In this document: positions 17,539 to 25,825 of the stretch, piece by piece
How positions within the stretch are numbered: position 1 is the first letter of the stretch
How the letters are laid out: each line of letters starts with the position of its first letter
Origin: Frankia torreyi
Lineage (GTDB): Bacteria > Actinomycetota > Actinomycetes > Frankiales > Frankiaceae
Assembly: GCF_000948395.1 (NCBI RefSeq)
Contig: NZ_JYFN01000029.1
Span: 1-61,606, forward strand
Direction: 5' to 3'
DNA length: 61,606 bases
The notes under the pieces: model-generated
Seen by the model: the letters and a program-made list of their open reading frames with translations, nothing else
Databases searched by the model: none
Told to the model about the DNA's origin: nothing
Made by a program: the position numbers and the translations under genes

Positions 17539-18360
17539 TCAGGCGGTGACATCCCGGCGCGACAGGGTGATCGCGCCCAGCAGGGCAGCCCCGAGCGCGT
17601 AGGCCGTCCCGACGAGCAGCGCCGTCCCGTAGCCGGCTTCGCTGACGCCGCCCTGGCCGATCGCGTCGAACACGAGGCCGGGCAACACCCGATTCGATGC
17701 GCCCCACGACTCCTGGATGATGTGCTCGATCGGGAACGTCCAGGCGACCCCGACCGCCAGGGTGAGCGCGGTCGAGCGCAGCACGAGCCCGAGCGCCGTG
17801 CCGGCCACCCCGAAGAAGGCGGCGGCGACCAGCGCGTTGAGGTAACCCGAGGCGAGATGCCGGACACCGTCGGCGCTCCACCAGGCGGACGTGTCGATCC
17901 CGCGCAGCGTCGCGACGACGTACCCGACGCCCACGCTCAGGACGACCGCGCAGATCAACGCCACCGCGGTCAGGGCCAGCGTCAGCGACATCCGACCGGC
18001 CAGCCAGCCCAGCCGGCGGGGTTCGCGCAGGAACAGCGTCCGCAGTGTTCCCTGGCTGTACTCGAGGGTGATGGTGATCGCGAAGACGAGGAAGACCAGC
18101 AGCCCGGTGAAGGTGCTGCTGCTGGTGAGGCCGAGAGCCATTCCGCCCGCCGTCGACACCTGTCCGGTGGTGACGTCGAAGCCTCCCGAGCCGCCGGCGC
18201 CGGCGGCACCGGGTTCGCCGGCATCGGCCAGGCCGAAAAGCAGAGCGGTGGACAGCACGCTGAGGACGGCGAGAATCGCCATCGCGACGGCGGTGCTCGG
18301 CCGCCACAGCTTGATGAGCTCGGCGTGGAAGGAACGTCGGGCTGCCAGGACGAGGTTCAT
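17539..18360 (-). CDS. ABC-2-type transporter permease
   Basis: This 273-aa membrane protein begins FHAELIKLWRPSTAVAMAILAVLSVLSTALLFG and continues with about six hydrophobic helices, including FTGLLVFLVFAITITLEYSQGTLRTLFLREPRR, the usual ABC-2 permease pattern. The start overlaps the ATPase stop by 4 bp (ATGA), so the two subunits are coupled. With the NarL-type two-component system upstream, this resembles drug or antimicrobial-peptide export and resistance modules. The substrate is not readable. The ALLLG-TYALGAALLGAITLSRRDV end is complete. Confidence 0.92.
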   Translation of the reverse strand: MNLVLAARRSFHAELIKLWRPSTAVAMAILAVLSVLSTALLFGLADAGEPGAAGAGGSGGFDVTTGQVSTAGGMALGLTSSSTFTGLLVFLVFAITITLEYSQGTLRTLFLREPRRLGWLAGRMSLTLALTAVALICAVVLSVGVGYVVATLRGIDTSAWWSADGVRHLASGYLNALVAAAFFGVAGTALGLVLRSTALTLAVGVAWTFPIEHIIQESWGASNRVLPGLVFDAIGQGGVSEAGYGTALLVGTAYALGAALLGAITLSRRDVTA

Positions 18361-19487
18361 CGCGAGATCTCCGGGTCGGTCGTGACGGGCGTGGGCGGCA
18401 GGACGGCGGCGTCGGCGCGGGACTGCGCGACCAGGCTCTGGTAGCGGTCCTCCAGGCTGGGTCGGCGCGGCGAGATCTCGATGAGGGTGATGCCACGGTC
18501 CGCGGCGGCCCGGTTGATGCCGGCGAGCAGGCGAGCGTGCTCCCGGGAGTCCGGCGCCATGCTCAGGCTGGCGACGACGTCGTGGACCCGGCGGACCGCC
18601 GGCACGGACAGGCCGGCGAGCAGGTCCGCGACCAGCGCGACGTCCTCGTCGTGTTCGGGGCGCAGCACGACGTCGTGCGCGCGGGTGGCCATCAGGCTCT
18701 CGGTCGGGCCCTGGTACGCCAGCCGGCCGCCCTCGACGACGATCAGCCAGTCGCAGATCTGCTCCACCTCGGCGAGCAGGTGCGAGGAGATCAGTACCGT
18801 GCGGGTGCGTCTCGGGCCGCCGGACGCGGCGGGCGCACCGGACGGGGCCTCCGCCAGCGTGCGGATGAGCTCGCGCATCTGGCGGATGCCGGTGGGGTCC
18901 AGGCCGTTCGTCGGCTCGTCGAGGATCAGCAGGTCCGGGTCGGCGAGCAGGGCGGCGCCGATGGCGAGCCGTTGCTTCATGCCCAGCGAGTAGGACCGGA
19001 CCCGGTCGCCGCCGCGGCCGGCCAGGCCCACCTCGTCGAGGATGCCGTTCACCCGGGCGGGATCCTGGCCGCCGAGTACGGCGAGCGCGGTGAGGTTGCG
19101 AGCCCCGGACAGCGCCGGGTACAGCGCTGGACTCTCGATCAGCGCGCCCACCCGGGGCAGGTAGGCGGCGGGCGTGTGCAGCGGCCGCCCGAGCACGGTG
19201 CCCCGCCCGCCGCTGGGGCGGACCAGGCCGAGCAGCATCCGCAGCGTCGTGGTCTTGCCGGCGCCGTTGGGCCCGACGAAGCCGGCGACGACCCCTTCGG
19301 GAACGGCGATGTCCAGTCCGCTGACCACGGTGCGCCGGCCGTACCGTTTCGTCAGGCCGCGGACGTCGATGGCGAGACGGCGATCCGGGTTCGCTTCGCC
19401 CAGGGCCCCGCCGGGCCGGTGGACGGGGACCTCGATCGGAACGTGCGGGTCGGCCGCCGCGGTGCGCCGGCCTGTGGTTGTCGTCAT
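18357..19487 (-). CDS. ABC transporter ATP-binding protein
   Basis: The 376-aa ATPase has Walker A GPNGAGKTT in FVGPNGAGKTTTLRMLLGLVRPSGG, the ABC signature YSLGMKQRLAIGAAL, Walker B LLILDEPTNGLDP and the H-loop ISSHLLAEVEQ. The C-terminal about 90 residues form the extra domain seen in DrrA/BcrA-type exporters. It pairs with the adjacent ABC-2 permease. The N-terminal about 40 residues are an unusual polar extension before the first strand (LAIDVRGLTKRYGRRTV). It lies 144 bp downstream of the response regulator on the same strand, so it is the probable target of that system. Confidence 0.94.
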   Translation of the reverse strand: MTTTTGRRTAAADPHVPIEVPVHRPGGALGEANPDRRLAIDVRGLTKRYGRRTVVSGLDIAVPEGVVAGFVGPNGAGKTTTLRMLLGLVRPSGGRGTVLGRPLHTPAAYLPRVGALIESPALYPALSGARNLTALAVLGGQDPARVNGILDEVGLAGRGGDRVRSYSLGMKQRLAIGAALLADPDLLILDEPTNGLDPTGIRQMRELIRTLAEAPSGAPAASGGPRRTRTVLISSHLLAEVEQICDWLIVVEGGRLAYQGPTESLMATRAHDVVLRPEHDEDVALVADLLAGLSVPAVRRVHDVVASLSMAPDSREHARLLAGINRAAADRGITLIEISPRRPSLEDRYQSLVAQSRADAAVLPPTPVTTDPEISR

Positions 19488-19631
19488 GCCGATCAGAGTG
19501 CCGGCGCGACCGGGGGACGTCGTCCGTCGACGGACGACACCGGCGTACGCAAATGAGCGTGGCCCAGCGGTGTTCTCGGTACGCGCAGACGCGGGCCCGG
19601 TCCAGGCCGGGTCGGCTCAGACCAGGCCGGC

Positions 19632-20273
19632 TCAGACCAGGCCGGCCTGGTTGGCCAGGACGGCGAGCTGGGCCCGGTCGCGGGCGGCCAGCTTCACCAT
19701 CACCCGGCTGACGTGGGTGCGGGCCGTCGCGGGGCTGATCACCAGCCGGGCGGCGATCTCGTCGTTGGACATCCCATGACCGACGAGGCTCATCACCTCA
19801 CGCTCACGTACGGTGAGCCCACTCAGATCCGGGGCCGTCACGGCCGGTCGGCGGGCGAACGTCTCGATGACGAGCCTGGTCACCGTGGGCGACAGCAGCG
19901 ACTCGCCCGCCGCCACGACCCGGATCGCCCGCAGCAGGTCCGCGGGCTCGGTGTCCTTGAGGACGAAGCCCGAGGCACCGGCGCGCAGGGCCTCGAAGAC
20001 GTACTCGTCTACCTCGAAGGTGGTGACGATGACGATCCTGGTCGCGGCCAGTCGCGGGTCCGCCACGATCGTCCGCAGCGCCGCCAGGCCGTCGACCACC
20101 GGCATCCGGATGTCGAGCAGCACCACGTCCGGCCGGGTGGCCCGGACGATTTCGACGGCAGCCCGGCCGTCCTCGGCCTCGCCGACGAGGTCGAGATCGT
20201 CCTCGGTCTCGATGAGGACCCGCAACCCGAGCCGGACCAGCGGCTGGTCGTCGGCGATCACGACCCGAATCAC
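19632..20273 (-). CDS. NarL/LuxR-family response regulator
   Basis: This 213-aa regulator has a receiver with D54 in VVLLDIRMPVVDG and lysine in GFVLKDTEP. The C-terminal LuxR helix-turn-helix is LTVREREVMSLVGHGMSNDEIAARLVISPATARTHVSRVMVKLAARDRAQLAVLANQAGLV. Its ATG overlaps the kinase stop by 4 bp. The stop codon lies in a 15-bp tandem duplication (CGGCTCAGACCAGGC at 19613-19627 and 19628-19642), so the GLV-stop end is repeated in the DNA. The likely targets are the ABC genes directly downstream. Confidence 0.95.
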   Translation of the reverse strand: MIRVVIADDQPLVRLGLRVLIETEDDLDLVGEAEDGRAAVEIVRATRPDVVLLDIRMPVVDGLAALRTIVADPRLAATRIVIVTTFEVDEYVFEALRAGASGFVLKDTEPADLLRAIRVVAAGESLLSPTVTRLVIETFARRPAVTAPDLSGLTVREREVMSLVGHGMSNDEIAARLVISPATARTHVSRVMVKLAARDRAQLAVLANQAGLV

Positions 20274-21883
20274 GCGCGGACCTCCGCCTGCTCGCGGCGC
20301 AGCAGCGGCAGCTCGGCCCGGACCTGCCAGCCGCCGTCGGATCCCGGGCCGGCCGACAGGACCCCGCCCAGTTCCGCGGCGCGTTCACGTAACCCTGTCA
20401 GTCCCTGGCCACCCGGCCGCTGGCTGTCGGGGAGTGCGTTGTCCGCCCGCGCTGATCCGCCCGCGCCGAACGGTCCGGACAGGTCCGAACGTTCGGCGGG
20501 CGAGGGCCGGTCGGACGGCTGTGACGGCTCGGGCCGCTCGGGCCGGTCGGACGGCTGTGACGGCTCGGACGGCTCGGGCCGGTCGGTGACGTCGAGGGCG
20601 AGCCGGCCTCCCGCAGTGGCCAGGGCCACCCGGACCCGGGTGCGGCCCGGCGGCGCGTGGCGCAGGACGTTCGTCAGCGACTCCTGGATGATCCGGTAGG
20701 CGGCCAGGTCGAGGTCGGCGGGCAGCCCGGTCAGTAGGTCGCCGTCATCCTCGGTGACGAGCTCGATGGGAACACCGCAGAGTCGCACCTCGTGCAGCAG
20801 GGTCGGCAGTCGGCCCAGCCCGGTCAGCGGCGGCTCGGGCAGCGGGCTCGCACGGGCCGTGACGAGGGAACCGACCGAGCCGGCCCGAGTGGCCGCGTGC
20901 GGGCGGTCGTCGGCCGCGCCGGTGCTGCCTGCGACGGTCCCGCCGCCGATGGTCCCGCCGCCGACGGTCCCGCTGGCGGCGGTGCTGTTGGCGGTGGTGC
21001 TGTTGGCGGTGGTGCTGACGCCGTCGCGCTGGCCGTCGCCGACGACGGTTGCGCCGCCCTGCTGGCCGGCGCGGGTGAGGGCGAGGGTGGAGCGCAGCTC
21101 GTCGAGCGCGTCGACGCTCGTGCGGCGGATCGCTTCCAGGGCTACCTGGGCCTGCTCGGGCCGCCGGTCCAGCACGTGCAGGGCCACCGCGGACTGCAAC
21201 GAGATGACCGACAGGCTGTGCCCGACCACGTCGTGCACCTCGCGCGCCATCCGCAGTCGTTCCTGCTCGATCCGGCGTCCGGTCGCCTCCTGGGCGGCCT
21301 GGGCCGCGGCGAAGCGGTTCAGCCGGATCAGCGCGCCGACCAGCGCCGGCGCGCTGCACAGCGTAACCCCGCCGACCATCTCGAACACAAACCCCCAGCC
21401 GCCGGTGGCGTAGCCGCGGGCATCGCCCACGGCCGACCCGGCCAGCAGGGCGACGTTCGCGACCAGCACCGCCCGCCAGGACGTGCGCCGATCATGGTGC
21501 AGGCCGACGGACAGTGCCGCCACGACCAGTGGAGTGACCGCCGGGCCGTGCGGGTAGCCGGCGGCGAAGTACGCACCGAGCAGCAGGCTCGTCGAGAGCA
21601 GCATCACCAGCGGGACGCGGCGGCGTAGCAGGACGGTCCCGGTGAGCAGGATGAGCAGCACGAAGGCCGGCGCGTCGAGGGCCCGGGCGGGTGGGACCTG
21701 GTCCTGGGCGGCACCGTTCGACCCGCCGATGACCACGGCGGCAGTAGCGACCAGAGCCGTGACGTCACACACGGCACGCGGGGGCCCCCAGCGTCGCGCC
21801 CCTGGGCGACCGGGCGGCGGCGAAGGGCGTGCGAGCGCCAGCGCCCGTCCGGCCGCCGACCTGTCCGTGCTCGTCATTGACAT
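20270..21883 (-). CDS. NarL-partner sensor histidine kinase (HisKA_3)
   Basis: The 537-aa kinase has about five N-terminal membrane helices. A HisKA_3 box follows, RIEQERLRMAREVHDVVGHSLSVISLQSAVAL, then an ATPase domain with YRIIQESLTNVLRHAPPGRTRVRV. Two low-complexity inserts stand out. One (about residues 285-330) is Thr/Ala/Gly-rich and encoded by short GGTGGTGCT-type repeats near 20940-21030. The other (PSEPSQPSDRPERPEPSQPS) separates the N box from the G box (GGQGLTGLRERAAELGG) and comes from DNA repeats near 20480-20590. The conserved boxes are intact, so activity is expected. It is coupled to the regulator and heads the operon. Confidence 0.93.
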   Translation of the reverse strand: MSMTSTDRSAAGRALALARPSPPPGRPGARRWGPPRAVCDVTALVATAAVVIGGSNGAAQDQVPPARALDAPAFVLLILLTGTVLLRRRVPLVMLLSTSLLLGAYFAAGYPHGPAVTPLVVAALSVGLHHDRRTSWRAVLVANVALLAGSAVGDARGYATGGWGFVFEMVGGVTLCSAPALVGALIRLNRFAAAQAAQEATGRRIEQERLRMAREVHDVVGHSLSVISLQSAVALHVLDRRPEQAQVALEAIRRTSVDALDELRSTLALTRAGQQGGATVVGDGQRDGVSTTANSTTANSTAASGTVGGGTIGGGTVAGSTGAADDRPHAATRAGSVGSLVTARASPLPEPPLTGLGRLPTLLHEVRLCGVPIELVTEDDGDLLTGLPADLDLAAYRIIQESLTNVLRHAPPGRTRVRVALATAGGRLALDVTDRPEPSEPSQPSDRPERPEPSQPSDRPSPAERSDLSGPFGAGGSARADNALPDSQRPGGQGLTGLRERAAELGGVLSAGPGSDGGWQVRAELPLLRREQAEVRA

Positions 21884-22042
21884 TGACGGTAGCGAGCCGG
21901 TGGCGTCGGGACATCCGTCGGTGGACGTACTCGACGTACCTGTCCCGACGTACCTGCCGTGACCGACCTGTCCCGACGTACCTGCCCCGACCTACCTGCC
22001 GCGGCGTGCCGACCGCGAGGCGCCCGGCTTGTTACGCTCCCG

Positions 22043-22104
22043 ACCGGATCCGGTCGCCGCCGGGCCGGCCGTAGACTGCGCCCACGGCGGCGACCGGATC
22101 CGGT
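22043..22104. repeat. 19-bp inverted repeat with nested ACCGGATCCGGT palindromes
   Basis: ACCGGATCCGGTCGCCGCC at 22043-22061 is mirrored exactly by its reverse complement at 22086-22104, with a 24-base spacer. Each arm contains the 12-bp palindrome ACCGGATCCGGT, so the region could form a large hairpin or present two operator dimers. It lies 24 bp upstream of the ATG at 22129. Degenerate CGACGTACCTG repeats occupy about 21925-22000 in the same 245-bp gap. Confidence 0.85.
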
Positions 22105-22128
22105 GGATGCCGTCGGCGGGGAGGCCGC

Positions 22129-22572
22129 ATGCTCGTGTCGGGAACGCCGCCGACGTTGCTGTCGCTGTGGTATCTGGCGGCCTGCCTGGCCGAGCGGGGC
22201 GATCGGCTGGAGTACCGCCACCCCCTGGTCGCGGTCCGCAACGCGAACAACCTGGTCGTCGGCGGCCTGGACGTGGTGCGAGGCGAGCCGGTGGCGTCGG
22301 CGGTCATCCGCGGGGATGGCTGGTGGTCGCGCGCGGTGCTCGGCACCGCCGCCGCGGCCCTTCCGCCGATCGACGGCCAGGTGCTCACCGGGCTGTGGGC
22401 GACTTTCCAGGGCAAGGCGGGCGCGGTCGCGCTGCTGCCGTCCGAGCTGCGCTATGCCCGGATCGAGGCGGCGGCGGCTCGGGCGGGTATCCCCGCCACC
22501 CTCGCCGGCCGGCTGTTGAGCTGGTCCGACGCGGTCGTGGAGCACTTCCGCCGGCAGCCGGTGGCCGGATGA
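22129..22572 (+). CDS. Hypothetical protein translationally coupled to dTMP kinase
   Basis: I do not recognise this 147-aa protein. It contains LWYLAACLAERGDRLEYRHPLVAVRNANNLVVGGLDVVRGEPVASAVIRGDGWWSRAVLG in its first half and a helical second half. It has no signal peptide or long membrane segment. Its stop overlaps the dTMP kinase start (ATGA), so the two are cotranslated. A large inverted repeat lies immediately upstream. Codon usage is high-GC3 in this frame, supporting a real gene. A role in nucleotide metabolism is only suggested by linkage. Confidence 0.7.
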   Translation: MLVSGTPPTLLSLWYLAACLAERGDRLEYRHPLVAVRNANNLVVGGLDVVRGEPVASAVIRGDGWWSRAVLGTAAAALPPIDGQVLTGLWATFQGKAGAVALLPSELRYARIEAAAARAGIPATLAGRLLSWSDAVVEHFRRQPVAG

Positions 22573-23213
22573 TCATCGCCATCGAAGGCGTCGACGGAGC
22601 CGGCAAGAACACGCTGACCGGCAGGCTCGTCGCCCGGCTCACCGACTCCGGGCGCAGCGTGGCGACCCTCGCCTACCCGCGATACGCCGCCGAGCCCCTC
22701 GGCCCGGCCATGCGCGGGCTGCTCGGGGGCGACGCGCGGCTCGCCCCGCTGGCCGCCCTCCCCCGCGCCACGGCGATGATGTTCGCGCTCGACCGGGCGG
22801 CGTCGCGGCCCGAGCTCGACGCCCTGACCGACGCCAACGACGTGGTCATCCTCGACCGGTACATCGCGTCGAACGCCGCCTACGGCGCGGCGCGGCTCCC
22901 GGCGGCCGAGCGGGCCGGCTTCCCGGCCTGGGTCGCCGATCTCGAACTTGGCTCGCTGGCCCTGCCGGCCCCCGACCTGCAGGTGCTGTTGCGGGTGCCG
23001 GTCGCCAAGGCGCGGGCGGGCGCGGCGGCGCGGGCCGGCGACGACCCTGCCCGGCCGCTGGACGCCTTCGAGGCCGACGGCGGCCTGCAGGAGCGGTGCG
23101 CGCGGATGTACGAGGACCTGGCGGCCCGGAACTGGATCTCACCCTGGTTGATCGTCGACCGGGACAGCGCTGTCGGCATCATCGAGGGGTGGCTCGGCGC
23201 GCTGCTGCGCTGA
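22569..23213 (+). CDS. tmk: dTMP kinase (thymidylate kinase)
   Basis: This enzyme phosphorylates dTMP to dTDP in DNA precursor synthesis. The 214-aa protein has a P-loop GVDGAGKNTLTGRL, the Asp-Arg motif VVILDRYIASNAAYGAARL, and PRYAAEPLGPAMRGLLGG in the substrate region. The GAGKNT loop and the ALPRATAMMFALDRA segment are typical of actinobacterial (mycobacterial-type) Tmk. The start is ATG 22569, overlapping the upstream gene by 4 bp. Genomes of this group normally carry one tmk, so this is probably essential. Confidence 0.92.
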   Translation: MIIAIEGVDGAGKNTLTGRLVARLTDSGRSVATLAYPRYAAEPLGPAMRGLLGGDARLAPLAALPRATAMMFALDRAASRPELDALTDANDVVILDRYIASNAAYGAARLPAAERAGFPAWVADLELGSLALPAPDLQVLLRVPVAKARAGAAARAGDDPARPLDAFEADGGLQERCARMYEDLAARNWISPWLIVDRDSAVGIIEGWLGALLR

Positions 23214-23250
23214 TCGCGTCGGCGGGCCGGCGGGCCGGCGGGTCGGCGGG

Positions 23251-23766
23251 TCAGCAGTCGACGAGGCAGCTCGGCAGGACGATCGGCGGCACCTGCACGA
23301 CGACGCCGGAATCGGCGCGCGAGCCGTGGCCGCGCGGCGCGGGTGTCGGGGCGTGGTTCGACCCGGACGGGGCCACCGCGGTCAGGGCCGGCCGGCCGGT
23401 GCCCGCGGTGCTGCCGGCACTCGGGCCGGCGGAGACCGGGTTCGGCGCCGACGGGTGCCGGACGGTGGCGGGCCGAGGCGGGGACACCGAGTCCTTGCGC
23501 CCGCCCGACGGCGAGGTGGTGCCTCCGCCGGCCGCGACCGAAGCGGCGGCGGAGGGGCGGCCCGGGAGAGGCCGGCCGGGAAGGGGCGCGGCGGTGGTGC
23601 CGCCGGTGGCGGAGGGGGTCGGCTGTCTGGCGCCGACCGCGTCGTCTGGCGCGGCGGCGCCGCGCTGCCCGATCAGCACCGCGACGGCCACGGTGGCGAT
23701 GGCCACGATCCCCAGCGCGAGTTGCGGAAAGGTGATCCGGTGGAGGCTCCCTCGGTGCACGCTCAC
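23251..23766 (-). CDS. Membrane-anchored Pro/Ser/Ala-rich protein, unknown
   Basis: The 171-aa protein has one N-terminal membrane helix (FPQLALGIVAIATVAVAVLIG) and a long disordered Pro/Ser/Thr/Gly-rich extracytoplasmic region (PLPGRPLPGRPS, TGTGRPALTAV). The C-terminus is short and more ordered, VVVQVPPIVLPSCLVDC, with two cysteines four residues apart. The pair could form a disulfide. No domain is recognised. It is convergent with tmk and separated from the desaturase by 121 bp. Short GGCGGGCC repeats flank its 3' end (about 23220-23250). Confidence 0.6.
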   Translation of the reverse strand: MSVHRGSLHRITFPQLALGIVAIATVAVAVLIGQRGAAAPDDAVGARQPTPSATGGTTAAPLPGRPLPGRPSAAASVAAGGGTTSPSGGRKDSVSPPRPATVRHPSAPNPVSAGPSAGSTAGTGRPALTAVAPSGSNHAPTPAPRGHGSRADSGVVVQVPPIVLPSCLVDC

Positions 23767-23887
23767 GCGGGCTCCATCCGTCGACGGCGGCGACGGCCGG
23801 ACCGTAGCACGTGCCTCCCAGATCGGGACACTATCGCCTGATCAGGGCACTACGGACACTCGGTGAAGCCCGCCCGGACGGCTCCGG

Positions 23888-24826
23888 TCAGACGGCGGTC
23901 AACGCCTCCGCGCGCCGTGCCAACCGGGCCTGGGTCTGTTCGAACTTCGCCTGCTGCTGCGTGGCGGCCGCATCGAGGCCGGCGAGGAAGGTGGCGACCT
24001 CCTCGCGGGCCCGTTCGCCCTCGGCGTCCAGTCCCGTCAGGTCGAAGAAACGCCACTGGCGCAGGATCGGCGTCACCACGTCGTCATGGTGGATGCGCAG
24101 GTTGTAGATGCCGGCCCGGGCGATCTGGATGGCCTTGCGGCCGAAGTCGCGGATGCCGACGCCGGGCATCTCGAAACCGAGGATCTCGTCCCGGATGGCC
24201 TCCACCGTCCGGGAGGGGGCGATCTCCAGCGCGGCGGCCACGAGGTTGCGGTAGAAGATCATGTGCAGGTTCTCGTCGGCGGCGACGCGGGCCAGCAGCT
24301 TCTCGGCGACCGGCTCCGCGCAGAAACGACCCGTGTTGCGGTGGCTGACCCGGGTCGCCAGCTCCTGGAAGGACACGTACGCCATCGACTGCAGCGGCGT
24401 GATGCCGGGCCGGTCGAAGCCCCGGCTCATCTGGTACATGCGGTCACGTTCGAGGGCGACCGGGTCGACCCCCCGGGTGACCATCAGGTAGTCGCGCATC
24501 GCGATCGCGTGGCGGCCCTCCTCGGCCGTCCACCGGTGCACCCAGGTGCCCCAGGCGCCGTCCCGGCCGAAACCCTCCGCGATGACCCGGTGATAGCTCG
24601 GGAGGTTGTCCTCCGTGAGCAGATTGACCTCGAAGGCGATCTGCGCCGCCTTCGCCAGGGATGACTGGCCGGGCTCCCAGGGAACGGTGTCGAAATCCCG
24701 GCCCAGGCTCCAGGGGACGTAGTCGTGCGGCATCCACTCGGTGGCGATGCCGAGATGCCGGTTCACGTTCGCCTCGGCGACGGGCTCCAGCTCGCGAATC
24801 AGCTCGGTGTCCGTGAGTGATCTCAT
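23888..24826 (-). CDS. Acyl-ACP desaturase (type 2 fatty acid desaturase, DesA-like)
   Basis: This soluble di-iron desaturase of 312 aa introduces a double bond into acyl-ACP, as in plant stearoyl-ACP desaturase and mycobacterial DesA. The iron ligands are visible: E in NLLTEDNLPSYH, E-x2-H in EEGRHAIAMRDYL, E in YVSFQELATRVSHRNTG and E-x2-H in ADENLHMIFYRNLV. It starts at ATG 24826. It diverges from an OmpR-type two-component system across 276 bp holding two copies of GAGACTGTTCC. Regulation by that system is plausible but only inferred. Confidence 0.93.
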   Translation of the reverse strand: MRSLTDTELIRELEPVAEANVNRHLGIATEWMPHDYVPWSLGRDFDTVPWEPGQSSLAKAAQIAFEVNLLTEDNLPSYHRVIAEGFGRDGAWGTWVHRWTAEEGRHAIAMRDYLMVTRGVDPVALERDRMYQMSRGFDRPGITPLQSMAYVSFQELATRVSHRNTGRFCAEPVAEKLLARVAADENLHMIFYRNLVAAALEIAPSRTVEAIRDEILGFEMPGVGIRDFGRKAIQIARAGIYNLRIHHDDVVTPILRQWRFFDLTGLDAEGERAREEVATFLAGLDAAATQQQAKFEQTQARLARRAEALTAV

Positions 24827-24829
24827 TGG

Positions 24830-24900
24830 GAGACTGTTCCAGACTGGACGCCCGTCAACCATGTCCCACGGGTGTGGATTCCCGCTCGCGAGACTGTTCC
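24830..24900. promoter_or_regulatory. Two GAGACTGTTCC repeats exactly 60 bp apart
   Basis: GAGACTGTTCC occurs at 24830-24840 and again at 24890-24900 in the same orientation. Both lie in the divergent region between the desaturase and the two-component regulator. The 60-bp separation is close to six helical turns. They may be binding sites for a regulator of the desaturase. No other copy was noticed nearby. Confidence 0.45.
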
Positions 24901-25102
24901 GGCCGGCCAGTTCGCCTGCGCGACCAGGACTTTCACCACCGGGCCGAGGGCGGGCCGGCCGACGTGCGTTTCCGGTCCCTTCACATGGAACTCTCACGAT
25001 GCTCCGATGAACTCGACATCCGGACCGGACCCGGACCAACCCGGACCCGGGCCGGCCGGTGGGCCGCCGGGCCCCGGCCACGGGACATCGAGGGAGCCGG
25101 AC

Positions 25103-25825
25103 ATGGTGGCAGCAGCTCCGCGGGTGCTGGTCGTCGACGACGAGCCCAACATCGTCGACCTGCTCCGGATGGCCCTGCGCTTCCACGGCTTCGACGTCCT
25201 GACCGCGGCGACCGGGCGGGCCGCGCTGGAGCTCGCGGTCCAGGCCCGGCCGGACCTGATGATCCTCGACGTGATGCTGCCCGACGTCGACGGCTTCGAG
25301 GTCTGCCGGACCCTGCGGGCCGGCGGTCAGAGTGTGCCCGTCGTCTATCTCACCGCCCGGGACGCCCACCGAGACAAGATCGCCGGCCTGACCTACGGCG
25401 GGGACGACTACGTCACCAAGCCGTTCGCGGTGGACGAGCTGGTCGCCCGGGTGCGGGCCGTGCTGCGCCGAACGTCCCCGCCGCGGCCCGAGCCCGCGCC
25501 CGACCCGCCGGCCATCCTTCGCTTCGCCGATGTCGAACTCGACCCGGACACCCACGTCGTCCGCCGGGCCGGCGAGCCGATCGAGCTGTCGCCGACCGAG
25601 TTCACCCTGCTGCGATACTTCCTGACCAACCCCAACCGGGTGCTGTCGCGGGCGCAGATCCTCGACGCGGTGTGGAGCTACGACTTCGCGGGCGAACCGA
25701 CCGTGGTCGACCAGTACGTCAGCTACCTGCGGCGCAAGCTGGGCCGGCACGGGCCGTCGCTCATCCACACGCAGCGCGGCTTCGGCTACGCGCTGCGCCT
25801 GCCCGCGGCGGGGACCGACCGGTGA
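25103..25825 (+). CDS. OmpR-family response regulator
   Basis: The 240-aa regulator has a receiver with D56 in LMILDVMLPDVDGFEV and lysine in DYVTKPFAVDEL. A winged-helix DNA-binding domain follows, with VELDPDTHVVRRAGEPIELSPTEFTLLRYFLTNPNRVLSRAQILDAVW and the recognition region TVVDQYVSYLRRKLG. It is close in pattern to mycobacterial MprA/TrcR. ATG 25103 has GGGAG six bases upstream; an earlier in-frame ATG at 25007 would add a Pro/Gly-rich stretch and seems less likely. It overlaps the kinase gene by 4 bp. Confidence 0.94.
   Translation: MVAAAPRVLVVDDEPNIVDLLRMALRFHGFDVLTAATGRAALELAVQARPDLMILDVMLPDVDGFEVCRTLRAGGQSVPVVYLTARDAHRDKIAGLTYGGDDYVTKPFAVDELVARVRAVLRRTSPPRPEPAPDPPAILRFADVELDPDTHVVRRAGEPIELSPTEFTLLRYFLTNPNRVLSRAQILDAVWSYDFAGEPTVVDQYVSYLRRKLGRHGPSLIHTQRGFGYALRLPAAGTDR

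Noticed and set aside
18357-21883. A biosynthetic gene cluster for a peptide antibiotic around the NarL-type system and ABC exporter
   Set aside because: No precursor peptide, modification enzyme, NRPS or PKS gene is present; the module is better described as stand-alone sensing and export.
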